From an uncultured Clostridium sp. (GTDB taxonomy: Bacteria; Bacillota; Clostridia; TANB77; CAG-508): a stretch of DNA of 64,000 bases. The stretch lies in contig USEI01000009.1 in assembly GCA_900553685.1 (NCBI GenBank), positions 1 to 64,000 on the forward strand. Reading direction: 5' to 3'. Positions 56,862 through 64,000 of this stretch are shown here, in pieces. A program made the translations under genes and the position numbers. The first letter of the stretch is position 1. Each line of letters starts with the position of its first letter. The notes below the pieces were generated by a model. The model was given only the letters and a program-made list of their open reading frames with translations. It did not search any database and had not been told where the DNA came from.

Positions 56862-58817
56862 TTATGATAAATTTTCCAAAGCTTTTATTTTGTCTCTTAA
56901 TTCAGCTGCTTTTTCAAATTCCATATTTTTAGCATATTTAAGCATTTCATCTGTAAGTTTAGAAATAATGTCTTCAACTGATTGATTTTCATTAATATCG
57001 TATTCACTTTGAATATCTTCAACTATTGTTGCTTTAATAGTATCTCTTACAGATTTTCTGATAGTTTGAGGAGTTATTCCATGCTCCTCATTATATTTTT
57101 CTTGAATTGCTCTTCTCCTATTTGTTTCTGAAATTGCTTTTTCCATAGATTCTGTAAGTTCATCTGCATACATTATAACTCTTCCTTCTGTATTTCTTGC
57201 AGCACGACCAATTGTTTGTATTAATGAACGCTCAGAACGTAAAAATCCTTCTTTATCAGCATCTAAGATTGCAACAAGTGAAACCTCTGGAATATCTAAC
57301 CCCTCTCTTAAAAGATTTATACCTACTAATACATCAAATTCTCCTATACGCAAATCTCTTATTATTTCCATTCTCTCTAGAGCCTTAATTTCTGAATGCA
57401 TATAACGAACTCTAATTCCCGCATTTCTTAAAAATGTTGTTAAATCTTCTGCCATTTTTTTAGTAAGAGTAGTAACTAAAACTCTATCACCTTTTTCAAC
57501 TTGCAGTGCAATTTGTTCCATTAAATCATCTATTTGATTTTCTGTTGGTTTTACTTCTATTTTAGGATCTAAAAGTCCTGTTGGGCGTATAATTTGCTCA
57601 ACAACATTATCTTTACTATGAGTTTTTTCATACTCAGCTGGTGTTGCGCTAACAAATATACATTGATTTATTCTATCTTCAAATTCTTCAAATTTAAGTG
57701 GTCTATTATCAAATGCAGATGGTAATCTAAACCCATAATTTACTAAAGATTCTTTTCTTGCTCTATCTCCATTATACATTGCCCTCACTTGTGGAATTGT
57801 CGCATGTGATTCATCTATAAGTAATAAAAAATCATCTGGAAAATAATCAAATAGTGTATATGGTGGACTTCCTGCTTCTCTTCCACTAATATGTCTCGAA
57901 TAGTTTTCTATTCCTTGACAAAATCCTGTTTCTTTTAACATTTCAATATCAAAATTAGTTCTTTCTTCTATACGTTGAGCTTCAATTAATTTTTTATTTG
58001 TCTTAAAATATTCTACTCTTTCTTCCATTTCCTTTTCTATTGTTTCCAAAGCTCTTTCAAGTTTATCTTTGCTTGTTACATAGTGAGAATTTGGATATAT
58101 CATAACATGTCCTCTTGTTCCAGTTGCTTTTCCTGTTAATGGATTTATTTCAGATATTTTTTCTATTTCTTCACCCCAAAATTCAACTCTTATAGCTGTT
58201 TCTTCTTGGTTTGATGGATAAATTTCTAAAATATCACCTTTTGCTCTAAAAGTTCCTCTTTTAAAATCCATCTCATTTCTAGTATATTGCATATTAACTA
58301 GTTTTTTCATTATTTCATTTCTATCTTTTTCCATACCAGGTCTTAGTGAAACAATCATATTTTCATAATCAATTGGATCTCCTAATCCGTATATACATGA
58401 AACAGAAGCAACTACAATTACATCTCTAGTTTCAAATAGTGAAGCTGTTGCAGAGTGACGAAGTTTATCTATTTCATCATTAATAGAAGCATCTTTTTCT
58501 ATATAAGTATCTGAAGAGGCAATATATGCTTCTGGTTGGTAATAATCATAATAACTTACAAAATACTCCACATTGTTCTCTGGGAAGAATTCTTTGAACT
58601 CTGAATAGAGTTGTCCAGCTAGTGTTTTGTTATGTGCTAACACCAATGTTGGCTTCTGAACTTGCTGTATTATGTTAGCCATTGTAAAGGTCTTTCCAGA
58701 GCCTGTAACGCCTAGAAGTGTCTGATATTTCTTCCCTTGTTTAATTCCTTCACTCAACTGTTTTATGGCAACTGGTTGATCTCCAGTTGGCTTATATTCT
58801 GAATGTAATTTAAACAT
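56862..58817 (-). CDS. uvrB: Excinuclease ABC subunit B
   Basis: UvrB is the helicase-like damage verification subunit of nucleotide excision repair. Walker A is [16 protein letters not shown] near residues 34-49. The beta-hairpin region [27 protein letters not shown] lies near 83-109, DESHAT in the helicase core (about 337), and [48 protein letters not shown] in domain 3 (key [10 protein letters not shown] and QTIGRAARN). The C-terminal UVR motif [17 protein letters not shown] ends the 651 residues. AGGAG precedes the ATG. uvrA normally follows directly; here a 4.3-kb insertion separates them. A mobile element starts just upstream. Confidence 0.97.
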   Translation of the reverse strand: MFKLHSEYKPTGDQPVAIKQLSEGIKQGKKYQTLLGVTGSGKTFTMANIIQQVQKPTLVLAHNKTLAGQLYSEFKEFFPENNVEYFVSYYDYYQPEAYIASSDTYIEKDASINDEIDKLRHSATASLFETRDVIVVASVSCIYGLGDPIDYENMIVSLRPGMEKDRNEIMKKLVNMQYTRNEMDFKRGTFRAKGDILEIYPSNQEETAIRVEFWGEEIEKISEINPLTGKATGTRGHVMIYPNSHYVTSKDKLERALETIEKEMEERVEYFKTNKKLIEAQRIEERTNFDIEMLKETGFCQGIENYSRHISGREAGSPPYTLFDYFPDDFLLLIDESHATIPQVRAMYNGDRARKESLVNYGFRLPSAFDNRPLKFEEFEDRINQCIFVSATPAEYEKTHSKDNVVEQIIRPTGLLDPKIEVKPTENQIDDLMEQIALQVEKGDRVLVTTLTKKMAEDLTTFLRNAGIRVRYMHSEIKALERMEIIRDLRIGEFDVLVGINLLREGLDIPEVSLVAILDADKEGFLRSERSLIQTIGRAARNTEGRVIMYADELTESMEKAISETNRRRAIQEKYNEEHGITPQTIRKSVRDTIKATIVEDIQSEYDINENQSVEDIISKLTDEMLKYAKNMEFEKAAELRDKIKALENLS

Positions 58818-58839
58818 TTGTTTTCTCCTAAATTTATAT

Positions 58840-59028
58840 TTTTTTATGATGATTTTTAGTCTACATAAATGTCATTTTGTGCAATTACACGAATTTGACT
58901 CACCTATTTTGAATTTTCTGACAAAACAACACAAAATAACACAAACTAGCATCGTTCTAGGAAATTATAGCATAATTTAATACAAAAAACAAGATAGCCT
59001 AAATTGCTATCTTGCAAAATTCGTGTAA
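58840..59028. other. Probable left end (att region) of an integrated element
   Basis: Between uvrB and the first recombinase gene I see TTACACGAATTT (58885-58896) repeated in inverted orientation (59017-59028) and two copies of AACACAAA ten bases apart (58928 and 58938). Such repeats resemble recombinase arm-binding sites. The exact attachment core cannot be set without the other end of the element. Confidence 0.4.
58990..59014 (-). terminator. Terminator of the recombinase operon
   Basis: CAAGATAGC and GCTATCTTG form a 9-bp perfect stem overlapping the recombinase stop codon; on the minus strand TTTTTTGT follows. Confidence 0.88.
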
Positions 59029-60324
59029 GATTTTTAAATCTTTTATATAATCTTCTAAAGCAATTATATAATCCACATCTTCAGAAAAATCATATTCTTT
59101 CTCTTTTGGTATTACCTCATCAATATATGGTTCTAATTCTTCTAAACAATCTTCTATTATTTCTTTGTTATCACCATATATATCAACAGTAATTAATTCT
59201 TTTGAATGTCCCATCATTTTTGAAACTGCCTTTGGGCTAAAATCATTCTTTAATAATAAAGTACAATATGTTCTTCGTAAATCGTGCCATTTAATATCAG
59301 GTAAATTATTATCTTTTAATAATTGCTTAAAATGAGTAGATGCGTAACTCCTACTTCTTGGTCTTCCGAGATTAGAACAACAGATATATCCCAAATCTTG
59401 AAAACCATACTGCTTTTTATTTTGATACCTTTTCTTGTTTTTATTATATTTTTCTTTTTCTTTTAAAATTTCTTCAAAAACATAATCAGGTATAATTAAT
59501 TCTCTATTGCTTGATTCTGTTTTTGTTGGTATTTCTTGTTTTGTATATGTTTTAGGTGCAAAATCTTTTTTGTTAGAATTAGCTTTTACTCCTAATTGTC
59601 TTTGAATCTTGAGTGTTTTGTGTGTATAGTCTATGTCTTCATACTTTAAGCCATTAATTTCGCCTCTTCTTAATCCCATTAGGACAGCAAATATCACTTG
59701 CATATGTATTCTTGTGTTTTCACTTGCTTTTACTAAAATTTTTACTTGTTCTAAAGATAGTGTTTTTGTACTATCAACATTTACAATCCATGTGTTTTTT
59801 TTCTTATCTTTTTTTGATACATTTAAAGTTGGATTCTTTATTAGTAATTTTTTATGTACTGCATAATCTAAAGATGTTTTTAATACTGTTTCTATAAGCC
59901 TAATTCCTGTTGTAGTCGATTTAGATGCAAATTTATAAACAGATTTAATATTTTTTCTATTGATACTTGTTAAATACATATTTCCTAAAACTGGTATAAT
60001 GTATTTATTTATAGCATTAGAATATGCTACATAAGAATCATTAGTAATATTAGGTTTTTTTGCTTTTTCTAGCCAAAAAAGCATAAAAGGACCAACTTTA
60101 ATTTTAGTATTAATTATATATGTTCCATTAGTAAGATCTGCAATAACATTATTTCTCTCTTTGTTAGCCTCTGTTTTTGTTTTAAATCCTGATTTCTGTT
60201 TAATTTTCTCGTTTCCATCTGACATCTTTAAAACTATTCTAAATCCATATTTTCCTTCAATGTGCATCACAGGTTTTACTTTCCAATCAATATATTGTTC
60301 TCCTAATATTTCATCAATATTCAA
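58999..60324 (-). CDS. Phage-type tyrosine recombinase (integrase), distal copy
   Basis: This 441-residue integrase has an AP2-like arm-binding N-terminus (about 15-60, YGFRIVLKMSDGNEKIKQKSGF) and a SAM-like core-binding domain (about 75-185). The catalytic domain has the first Arg in AVLMGLRRGEINGLKYEDID, then WHDLRRTYCTLLLKNDFS with His and Arg, and MMGHSKELITVDIYGD with His and the Tyr nucleophile. All catalytic residues are present. It follows a second integrase gene by only six bases. It ends next to the probable left end of the element, the usual place for an integrase. Confidence 0.92.
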   Translation of the reverse strand: MNIDEILGEQYIDWKVKPVMHIEGKYGFRIVLKMSDGNEKIKQKSGFKTKTEANKERNNVIADLTNGTYIINTKIKVGPFMLFWLEKAKKPNITNDSYVAYSNAINKYIIPVLGNMYLTSINRKNIKSVYKFASKSTTTGIRLIETVLKTSLDYAVHKKLLIKNPTLNVSKKDKKKNTWIVNVDSTKTLSLEQVKILVKASENTRIHMQVIFAVLMGLRRGEINGLKYEDIDYTHKTLKIQRQLGVKANSNKKDFAPKTYTKQEIPTKTESSNRELIIPDYVFEEILKEKEKYNKNKKRYQNKKQYGFQDLGYICCSNLGRPRSRSYASTHFKQLLKDNNLPDIKWHDLRRTYCTLLLKNDFSPKAVSKMMGHSKELITVDIYGDNKEIIEDCLEELEPYIDEVIPKEKEYDFSEDVDYIIALEDYIKDLKILHEFCKIAI

Positions 60325-60330
60325 TTAATA

Positions 60331-61503
60331 TCATTCCTTTTTCTTAAAGTTCTTATTCATAAATTTATTAATCTTTTCACTTTCATCCATTATGTCGCAG
60401 TATAACTCAAATGTAGTTTGGATAGAAGCATGACCTAACAAACCAGAAATTTTTTGAAGTACAACACCTCTTTCTAATAATATTGTTGCAAACATATGTC
60501 TTAAAGAGTGAACTGTGATGCAAGGTAAATTATTTTTGTTACATATCTTTGTAATATAGTTATTTAATGCTGAAAAAGCGTGAAAGCCACCATTTTCTTT
60601 ACAGCTAACTAAATCATTATCAATAAATTTAGAGTTTATTCTTTTTAAATTTTCTATATACTCTTTTCTTATCTCTAGTTCATTAATAATAATTTTTGGA
60701 ACTTTTATAATTCTATAACTATTATTTGTTTTAGGTCTTTTTGTACCTAATGAATATTCTTCAACTTTAAAACCTATTTTATCCATTTCATCACTTAATC
60801 TACTACAGGTTGTTAATTGTCTACTAATTTTTAAAGTCTGTTTCTCTATATTGAAATCAGAAAATTTTAATGCTAAAATTTCACCTTTTCTCAATCCACA
60901 AAATATACCTAGTAAAATTTCTAAATACCAGTTCCCTTCAGAAACTAATCTTAAAAATTTCTTTAACTCTTTTTTATTGAAAACTACAACCTTTGCTTTT
61001 TTCCTTTTATATGCTTTAGTTCCTTCTACAGGATTTATATTAATAAATCCATCCTCAATAGCATCTTTAAAAGCAATATTTAACAATTCTCTTGATTTGT
61101 TTGGTGCTGATTCACATATTTTAGATGTTTTTTTTATTAAAATGTCTAAATAATCTATATTTATGTATTTTAATAAAATATCTTCTTCAATATTAGGAAA
61201 TATAAGATCATATAGTACATAAGCTCCCAACATTTGAGTTGTATTTTCTATTCTAATTGAATAAATATTTTCAAACCAATATATTAAATATCTTTTTAGA
61301 GTTACTTTATTTTTGTTCTCTATAATAGTTTTAGAAACACTTCTTTCAAATTCTTCTGCCATTTTGAAATAGCTTTCTTCAGCTTCTTTCTCACTCTTAA
61401 AGCCTCCCTTTTTTCCATATTTAATAGAATGATCTGGAAGCAATGTTTTTGTCCTATGATACCAAGAGTTTCTTTCAAAGAAAGCTACTTTCTTTTTTTT
61501 CAT
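60331..61503 (-). CDS. Phage-type tyrosine recombinase (integrase), proximal copy
   Basis: This second tyrosine recombinase has 390 residues and differs considerably from its neighbour. The N-terminus has an arm-binding-like region (about 15-55, with KYGKKGGFKSEKEAEE). The catalytic blocks are LGIFCGLRKGEILALKFSDF, TVHSLRHMFATILLERGV and LLGHASIQTTFELYCDIMD, so the Arg, His-x-x-Arg, His and Tyr residues are intact. Two complete, non-identical integrases in tandem suggest either both are needed, or one element inserted into another. The preceding excisionase-like gene ends 18 bases upstream. Confidence 0.92.
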   Translation of the reverse strand: MKKKKVAFFERNSWYHRTKTLLPDHSIKYGKKGGFKSEKEAEESYFKMAEEFERSVSKTIIENKNKVTLKRYLIYWFENIYSIRIENTTQMLGAYVLYDLIFPNIEEDILLKYINIDYLDILIKKTSKICESAPNKSRELLNIAFKDAIEDGFININPVEGTKAYKRKKAKVVVFNKKELKKFLRLVSEGNWYLEILLGIFCGLRKGEILALKFSDFNIEKQTLKISRQLTTCSRLSDEMDKIGFKVEEYSLGTKRPKTNNSYRIIKVPKIIINELEIRKEYIENLKRINSKFIDNDLVSCKENGGFHAFSALNNYITKICNKNNLPCITVHSLRHMFATILLERGVVLQKISGLLGHASIQTTFELYCDIMDESEKINKFMNKNFKKKE

Positions 61504-61521
61504 TTTTGATTTACTCTCTCC

Positions 61522-61725
61522 CTATTCAGACATACTTTGTATCCAGTTATTAAAAGATTGAATTGGAATTTTATATATAGTACCTATTTTTATTACTTTA
61601 AACGGTTCACCAGTCTTTTGTACTTCTTTTAAATATTCATAAGCTCTACTTCGACCAATTCCTAAAATATTTTGTATATCTTTTACATTATAAAACTTCC
61701 TTTCTTTAAAAATTATATCTTCCAT
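61522..61725 (-). CDS. Excisionase-like helix-turn-helix protein
   Basis: The 67-residue protein has a MerR/HTH_17-type winged helix: FYNVKDIQNILGIGRSRAYEYLKEVQ at about 11-36 and an ending FKVIKIGTIYKIPIQSFNNWIQS at about 41-63. This fold and its position directly before two integrase genes point to a recombination directionality factor. An AGGTATCCA sequence with a moderate ribosome binding site lies before the ATG. Confidence 0.85.
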   Translation of the reverse strand: MEDIIFKERKFYNVKDIQNILGIGRSRAYEYLKEVQKTGEPFKVIKIGTIYKIPIQSFNNWIQSMSE

Positions 61726-61782
61726 TGGATACCTCCGTTATTATATTTTCATATTAAATTTTTTTCTATTTGAGAAAAAAAT

Positions 61783-62055
61783 TTAGATAGTATTTGCTTT
61801 TTTTAATAAATCATCTAAACTATATACTTGTGGAATAACATCAATTTCTTTTATAATTTCATTTGCTGTAATTTCATTTGCACTATTTTTAATTAAATAT
61901 AATCCAATTTTTGCGTATGCTATATATACTTGCTTCTCTTGCTCAATTACTTTATCCATTTCCATAGATAAATTTTCAATAGAGATTTTTTTTTGTTGAG
62001 CTTTTAGATTTGAAAAGGCTTTCCTTATATATTTTTTACATTCTCTCTTATTCAT
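61783..62055 (-). CDS. Unknown small protein of the mobile element
   Basis: I do not recognise this 90-residue protein. It is mostly helical by composition, with a basic N-terminus (NKRECKKYIRKAFSNLKAQQKK). A central segment MDKVIEQEKQVYIAYAKIGLYLIKNSANEITANEIIKEID follows. A GGAGG site lies before the ATG. It lies 57 bases upstream of the excisionase-like gene on the same strand and is likely co-transcribed. A role in element maintenance or regulation is possible. Confidence 0.6.
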   Translation of the reverse strand: MNKRECKKYIRKAFSNLKAQQKKISIENLSMEMDKVIEQEKQVYIAYAKIGLYLIKNSANEITANEIIKEIDVIPQVYSLDDLLKKANTI

Positions 62056-62153
62056 TTAAACCTCCATAATAAAAAAGCCAGATTTACTGACTTTTTTTAA
62101 ATTTAATTATTTAATTTATATTAGTATTTGAGAAAAAATTTAAACTAAAAAAA

Positions 62154-62264
62154 TTAATCTTTAGCGTTTTCATCTGCCTGTTTTCCAACAATTAAAATAC
62201 AATGTAATACAAATGCAACAATAGCACCTAGCATCATACCTGCTATAAATAATAATATACTCAC
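62154..62264 (-). CDS. DUF3789-type small membrane peptide, 36 residues
   Basis: The product starts MSILLFIAGMMLGAIVAFVLHC and ends VGKQADENAKD. One transmembrane helix is followed by a short polar tail with the KQADE motif, matching my memory of the DUF3789 family found on conjugative elements and phages of Clostridia and Enterococci. The start is GTG, with AGAGGTGT upstream. It lies 15 bases downstream of the resolvase-like gene. Confidence 0.72.
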   Translation of the reverse strand: MSILLFIAGMMLGAIVAFVLHCILIVGKQADENAKD

Positions 62265-62279
62265 TTTACTACACCTCTT

Positions 62280-62756
62280 TTAAATTTCTACAAATGTTAT
62301 ATCATTTTCTCTGCAAAGATGAATTATCATCGCTAGTTCTCTTTCGCTCATACCAAGAATTGTAAATACATTCATTAGTAAAATATCCATATTTTTATTT
62401 CTAATGTCTTGAATCAGTTTATAGTAAGCATCTGTATTTTCACCTGGTGTTGAAATATATATTTTTCCTAGCTCTATTCTATCTTTGCAGAATTTTCTAA
62501 TTATTTTCATTTGTTTTTCTCTTGAATTATATGAATTGACAACATAACAGTTTGCTTTTCCAGAAATAGCTTTTTCTATTATCTCGTTATTTCTTTCTAT
62601 ATTTTCATATAATTCTTCCACTTCATCAGGCTCATAAAGATCATAAATTAATCTCATTTGCTCTGAAAAATTTTTATGATTTACTTTAACTTTCATTTTA
62701 TAAAGCAGATCTAATGTAATTGTAGCATAAGCTATCCCTTGCTTTTCTGTAATCAT
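62280..62756 (-). CDS. Resolvase-like protein of the mobile element
   Basis: The 158-residue protein has an N-terminal helical region (1-65) seen in small conjugative-element proteins. A C-terminal part follows (about 68-158) that resembles a truncated or degenerate serine-recombinase fold: CYVVNSYNSREKQMKIIRKFC, then DILLMNVFTILGMSERELAMIIHLCRENDITFVEI. The last segment follows the resolvase pattern of a strand, an R/E-rich helix and a final strand. It lacks the DNA-binding domain. Function is unknown; a regulator or accessory protein is possible. Confidence 0.5.
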   Translation of the reverse strand: MITEKQGIAYATITLDLLYKMKVKVNHKNFSEQMRLIYDLYEPDEVEELYENIERNNEIIEKAISGKANCYVVNSYNSREKQMKIIRKFCKDRIELGKIYISTPGENTDAYYKLIQDIRNKNMDILLMNVFTILGMSERELAMIIHLCRENDITFVEI

Positions 62757-62768
62757 TTTATTTTCTCC

Positions 62769-63188
62769 TCATATCCTAATATACATAGGAAAATCAGGTG
62801 GCTTTAGTAGATTCTTTGTATCAAACTCATAACATTTTTTCTTTTCATTATATTTATAAGCACTACTACACCATTTTCTTAAATCTTGATTTCCTATACT
62901 AGAATGTTTTGATAACTCTTTTGCTGCGTTTTCATGTTGTGTTTTCATATCTATATAATCTGTGTTTTTTTTATTTTTTCGTTTTGTGTATATTAACTCT
63001 TTTTGAGTTTCCCTCCTTTGTATCAAATTATCTTTCTTTCGTTTTTCTTTTTCCTCTTTATATCTTTGGTCTTTTCTTAAAATCCTTGAAATGTAGCTAA
63101 CTGATGTTTCAATAATTTGTGCTATTTCAGTTAAATTTTTCTTTTCTTCAAAATACAACTCATTAATTATAGCAATCTTGTCCATCAT
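62769..63188 (-). CDS. Helix-turn-helix regulator of the mobile element
   Basis: The 139-residue protein begins with MDKIAIINELYFEEKKNLTEIAQIIETSVSYISRILRKDQRY (about 2-43), a sigma-like or Hin-like helix-turn-helix. A very basic stretch (about 44-75) and an acidic C-terminal part follow. It is transcribed away from the plus-strand gene at 63508 and may control the 15-bp inverted repeat in the shared control region. A ribosome binding site (AGGAG type) precedes the ATG. The family is otherwise not recognised. Confidence 0.65.
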   Translation of the reverse strand: MMDKIAIINELYFEEKKNLTEIAQIIETSVSYISRILRKDQRYKEEKEKRKKDNLIQRRETQKELIYTKRKNKKNTDYIDMKTQHENAAKELSKHSSIGNQDLRKWCSSAYKYNEKKKCYEFDTKNLLKPPDFPMYIRI

Positions 63189-63507
63189 TTGCTCCTTTCT
63201 CTGATTTTAGTTCAAAAAGTGTTTACATATTTCTTTGCACAGTTGTTCTATATAGACATATCTAGAATTTGCCTATATTGATTTTTTTATTAACATATAG
63301 TATAATTAAACGGAATTTAAAAAGGGGAAAGTTCAGTTATACTATATGTTATGTGTCTGTTAGAAACATTGTGTAATTTGTTTTTGTTTCTAATTATCTG
63401 CATTATAAATTCCAAACTTTTTAAAGTCAATAAGTATTAGTTAAAAACGCTTGTAACACATTTTAACTTTGCCTTGCTTTTATGTTTTTAACAAAAAGGA
63501 GTTCATT
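63189..63507. other. Divergent control region of the mobile element
   Basis: It contains a plus-strand promoter with TTGATT (63278-63283) and TATAAT (63301-63306) 17 bases apart, a 15-bp inverted repeat around the expected start site (listed separately), and a hairpin TTAGAAAC/GTTTCTAA at 63360-63396. The leader to the next gene is about 190 bases. Confidence 0.6.
63291..63351. promoter_or_regulatory. 15-bp inverted-repeat operator
   Basis: TAACATATAGTATAA at 63291-63305 is repeated in perfect inverted orientation at 63337-63351, centres 46 bases apart. The left copy overlaps the -10 element and the right copy lies in the early transcribed region. This looks like a repressor operator pair; the neighbouring helix-turn-helix protein is a candidate. 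Confidence 0.65.
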
Positions 63508-64000
63508 ATGGATGAAAATGCTTATATTCAGGACATTATATCTGGTCTTGGATTAGCTTTAAACGAAAAAAATAATAGTGAAATAATCATAAATTATCCT
63601 ATAAAATACGATAAAAAAAGTATGCAATTTATGATGAATACAGACTATCAAATAACGATGCAAAAGTTAGGCTCTTTTTTAGCTGACTTCTTAAATACTG
63701 ACTTCGACATTTTTGAAAACTTTTTTGAATTGTTTATTAAATATTCTTTAACATTTTTTGATTTAAAAAAGATACAAAAAATATTTGATAAAAATATTTG
63801 TTCTGAATTAAATTTTAGAGAATTTTTAGAAAAACTATTAGAAAAAAACAAAAATGAATATAAGAAATTGCAAGAACAAACTGATATGATATTAGACTAT
63901 TGCCTATTAAACCCAAATAAGAAAGCAATAAGTTTTAAACCAATAGAAAGATTATATGTTTTAAGAAGAATTGCATCTAACTTAACACTATTAAATGAAA
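63508..64000 (+). CDS. Unknown gene, cut by the window edge
   Basis: An open frame starts at the ATG at 63508 (AAGGAG six bases upstream) and continues past the window end for at least 164 codons. The N-terminal part reads MDENAYIQDIISGLGLALNE, and later segments include FLADFLNTDFDIFENFFELFI and ISFKPIERLYVLRRIASNLTLLNE. The sequence is hydrophilic, rich in Phe, Asn and Lys, and looks helical. I recognise no family. As the first plus-strand gene of the element it is under the divergent promoter with the inverted-repeat operator. Confidence 0.6.
   Translation, partial: MDENAYIQDIISGLGLALNEKNNSEIIINYPIKYDKKSMQFMMNTDYQITMQKLGSFLADFLNTDFDIFENFFELFIKYSLTFFDLKKIQKIFDKNICSELNFREFLEKLLEKNKNEYKKLQEQTDMILDYCLLNPNKKAISFKPIERLYVLRRIASNLTLLNE

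Noticed and set aside
66..63188. Numerous open frames of 60-130 codons antisense or out of frame to the genes listed.
   Set aside because: They overlap genes with clear domain motifs, are dominated by Phe/Leu/Ile/Ser from complementary A+T-rich codons, and lack ribosome binding sites.
63351..63440. A 29-codon hydrophobic frame (MCLLETLCNLFLFLIIC...) inside the divergent control region, resembling small membrane toxins.
   Set aside because: The nearest ribosome-binding sequence (GGGG at 63324) is over 20 bases from the ATG, and the frame overlaps the inverted repeat and a hairpin, so coding is not supported.
1..64000. tRNA, rRNA and CRISPR arrays.
   Set aside because: No G+C-rich cloverleaf-like segments, rRNA-like stretches or regularly spaced repeats were seen in any intergenic region.

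Overview
The window is very A+T-rich chromosomal DNA of an endospore-forming member of the Clostridia (low-GC Firmicutes/Bacillota). Evidence for this is the base composition, strong AGGAGG-type ribosome binding sites, sporulation genes (yabP, yabQ, dpaB, an Asn/Met/Pro-rich coat-like protein, a YtvI/AI-2E-type permease), a VanW protein, a BY-kinase capsule regulator set, LexA-like boxes at a dinB gene and a Firmicute-style divIC/rho/murD/secA/prfB gene set. No rRNA, tRNA or CRISPR array was recognised.

Layout. 0-7 kb: nrnA, an unknown membrane protein, an OmpR-type two-component pair whose promoter carries 11-bp phased repeats, a CmpB-like membrane protein and a small P-loop kinase. 7-12 kb: an orphan flippase, then nadD, nadE and convergent pncB, which together cover the three-step nicotinate-to-NAD salvage route. 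12-19 kb: a phosphodiester glycosidase-type protein, a VanW protein broken by a one-base frameshift, trmB, and a three-gene GldA/F/G-like ABC system. 19.5-22.4 kb: an unusual pair, a GNAT acetyltransferase and a GshAB-like ATP-grasp ligase whose glutamate-cysteine ligase half is shrunken and apparently dead. 22.5-28 kb: a solitary dpaB, an acyl-ACP thioesterase, a PAP2 phosphatase, a CoaE-like kinase, an SOS-type dinB and a Xer-like recombinase. 28.1-29.9 kb: a 1.8-kb stretch without genes that holds hairpins and repeats.

29.9-52.5 kb lies almost entirely on the minus strand: a heterodimeric ABC exporter with one degenerate ATP site, rho, divIC-yabQ-yabP, lysC, a 44-residue Cys-rich protein with its own promoter and terminator, a three-gene tyrosine-kinase/phosphatase module behind a likely attenuator, prfB without the usual programmed frameshift, secA, an OB-fold lipoprotein-like gene, a permease, the coat-like gene, murD and uvrA.

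52.5-56.8 kb is accessory DNA lying between uvrB and uvrA, which are adjacent in many relatives. It contains a higher-GC PurC-like gene with altered active-site residues and a three-gene operon of two HipA-like kinases flanking a 123-residue HipS-like protein. I consider this the best candidate for an undescribed system. 58.85 kb to the window end is the start of an integrated mobile element: two tandem tyrosine recombinases, an excisionase-like protein, a DUF3789-type peptide, a resolvase-like protein, an HTH protein and, divergently, an unknown gene cut by the window edge, with a 15-bp inverted-repeat operator in the control region.
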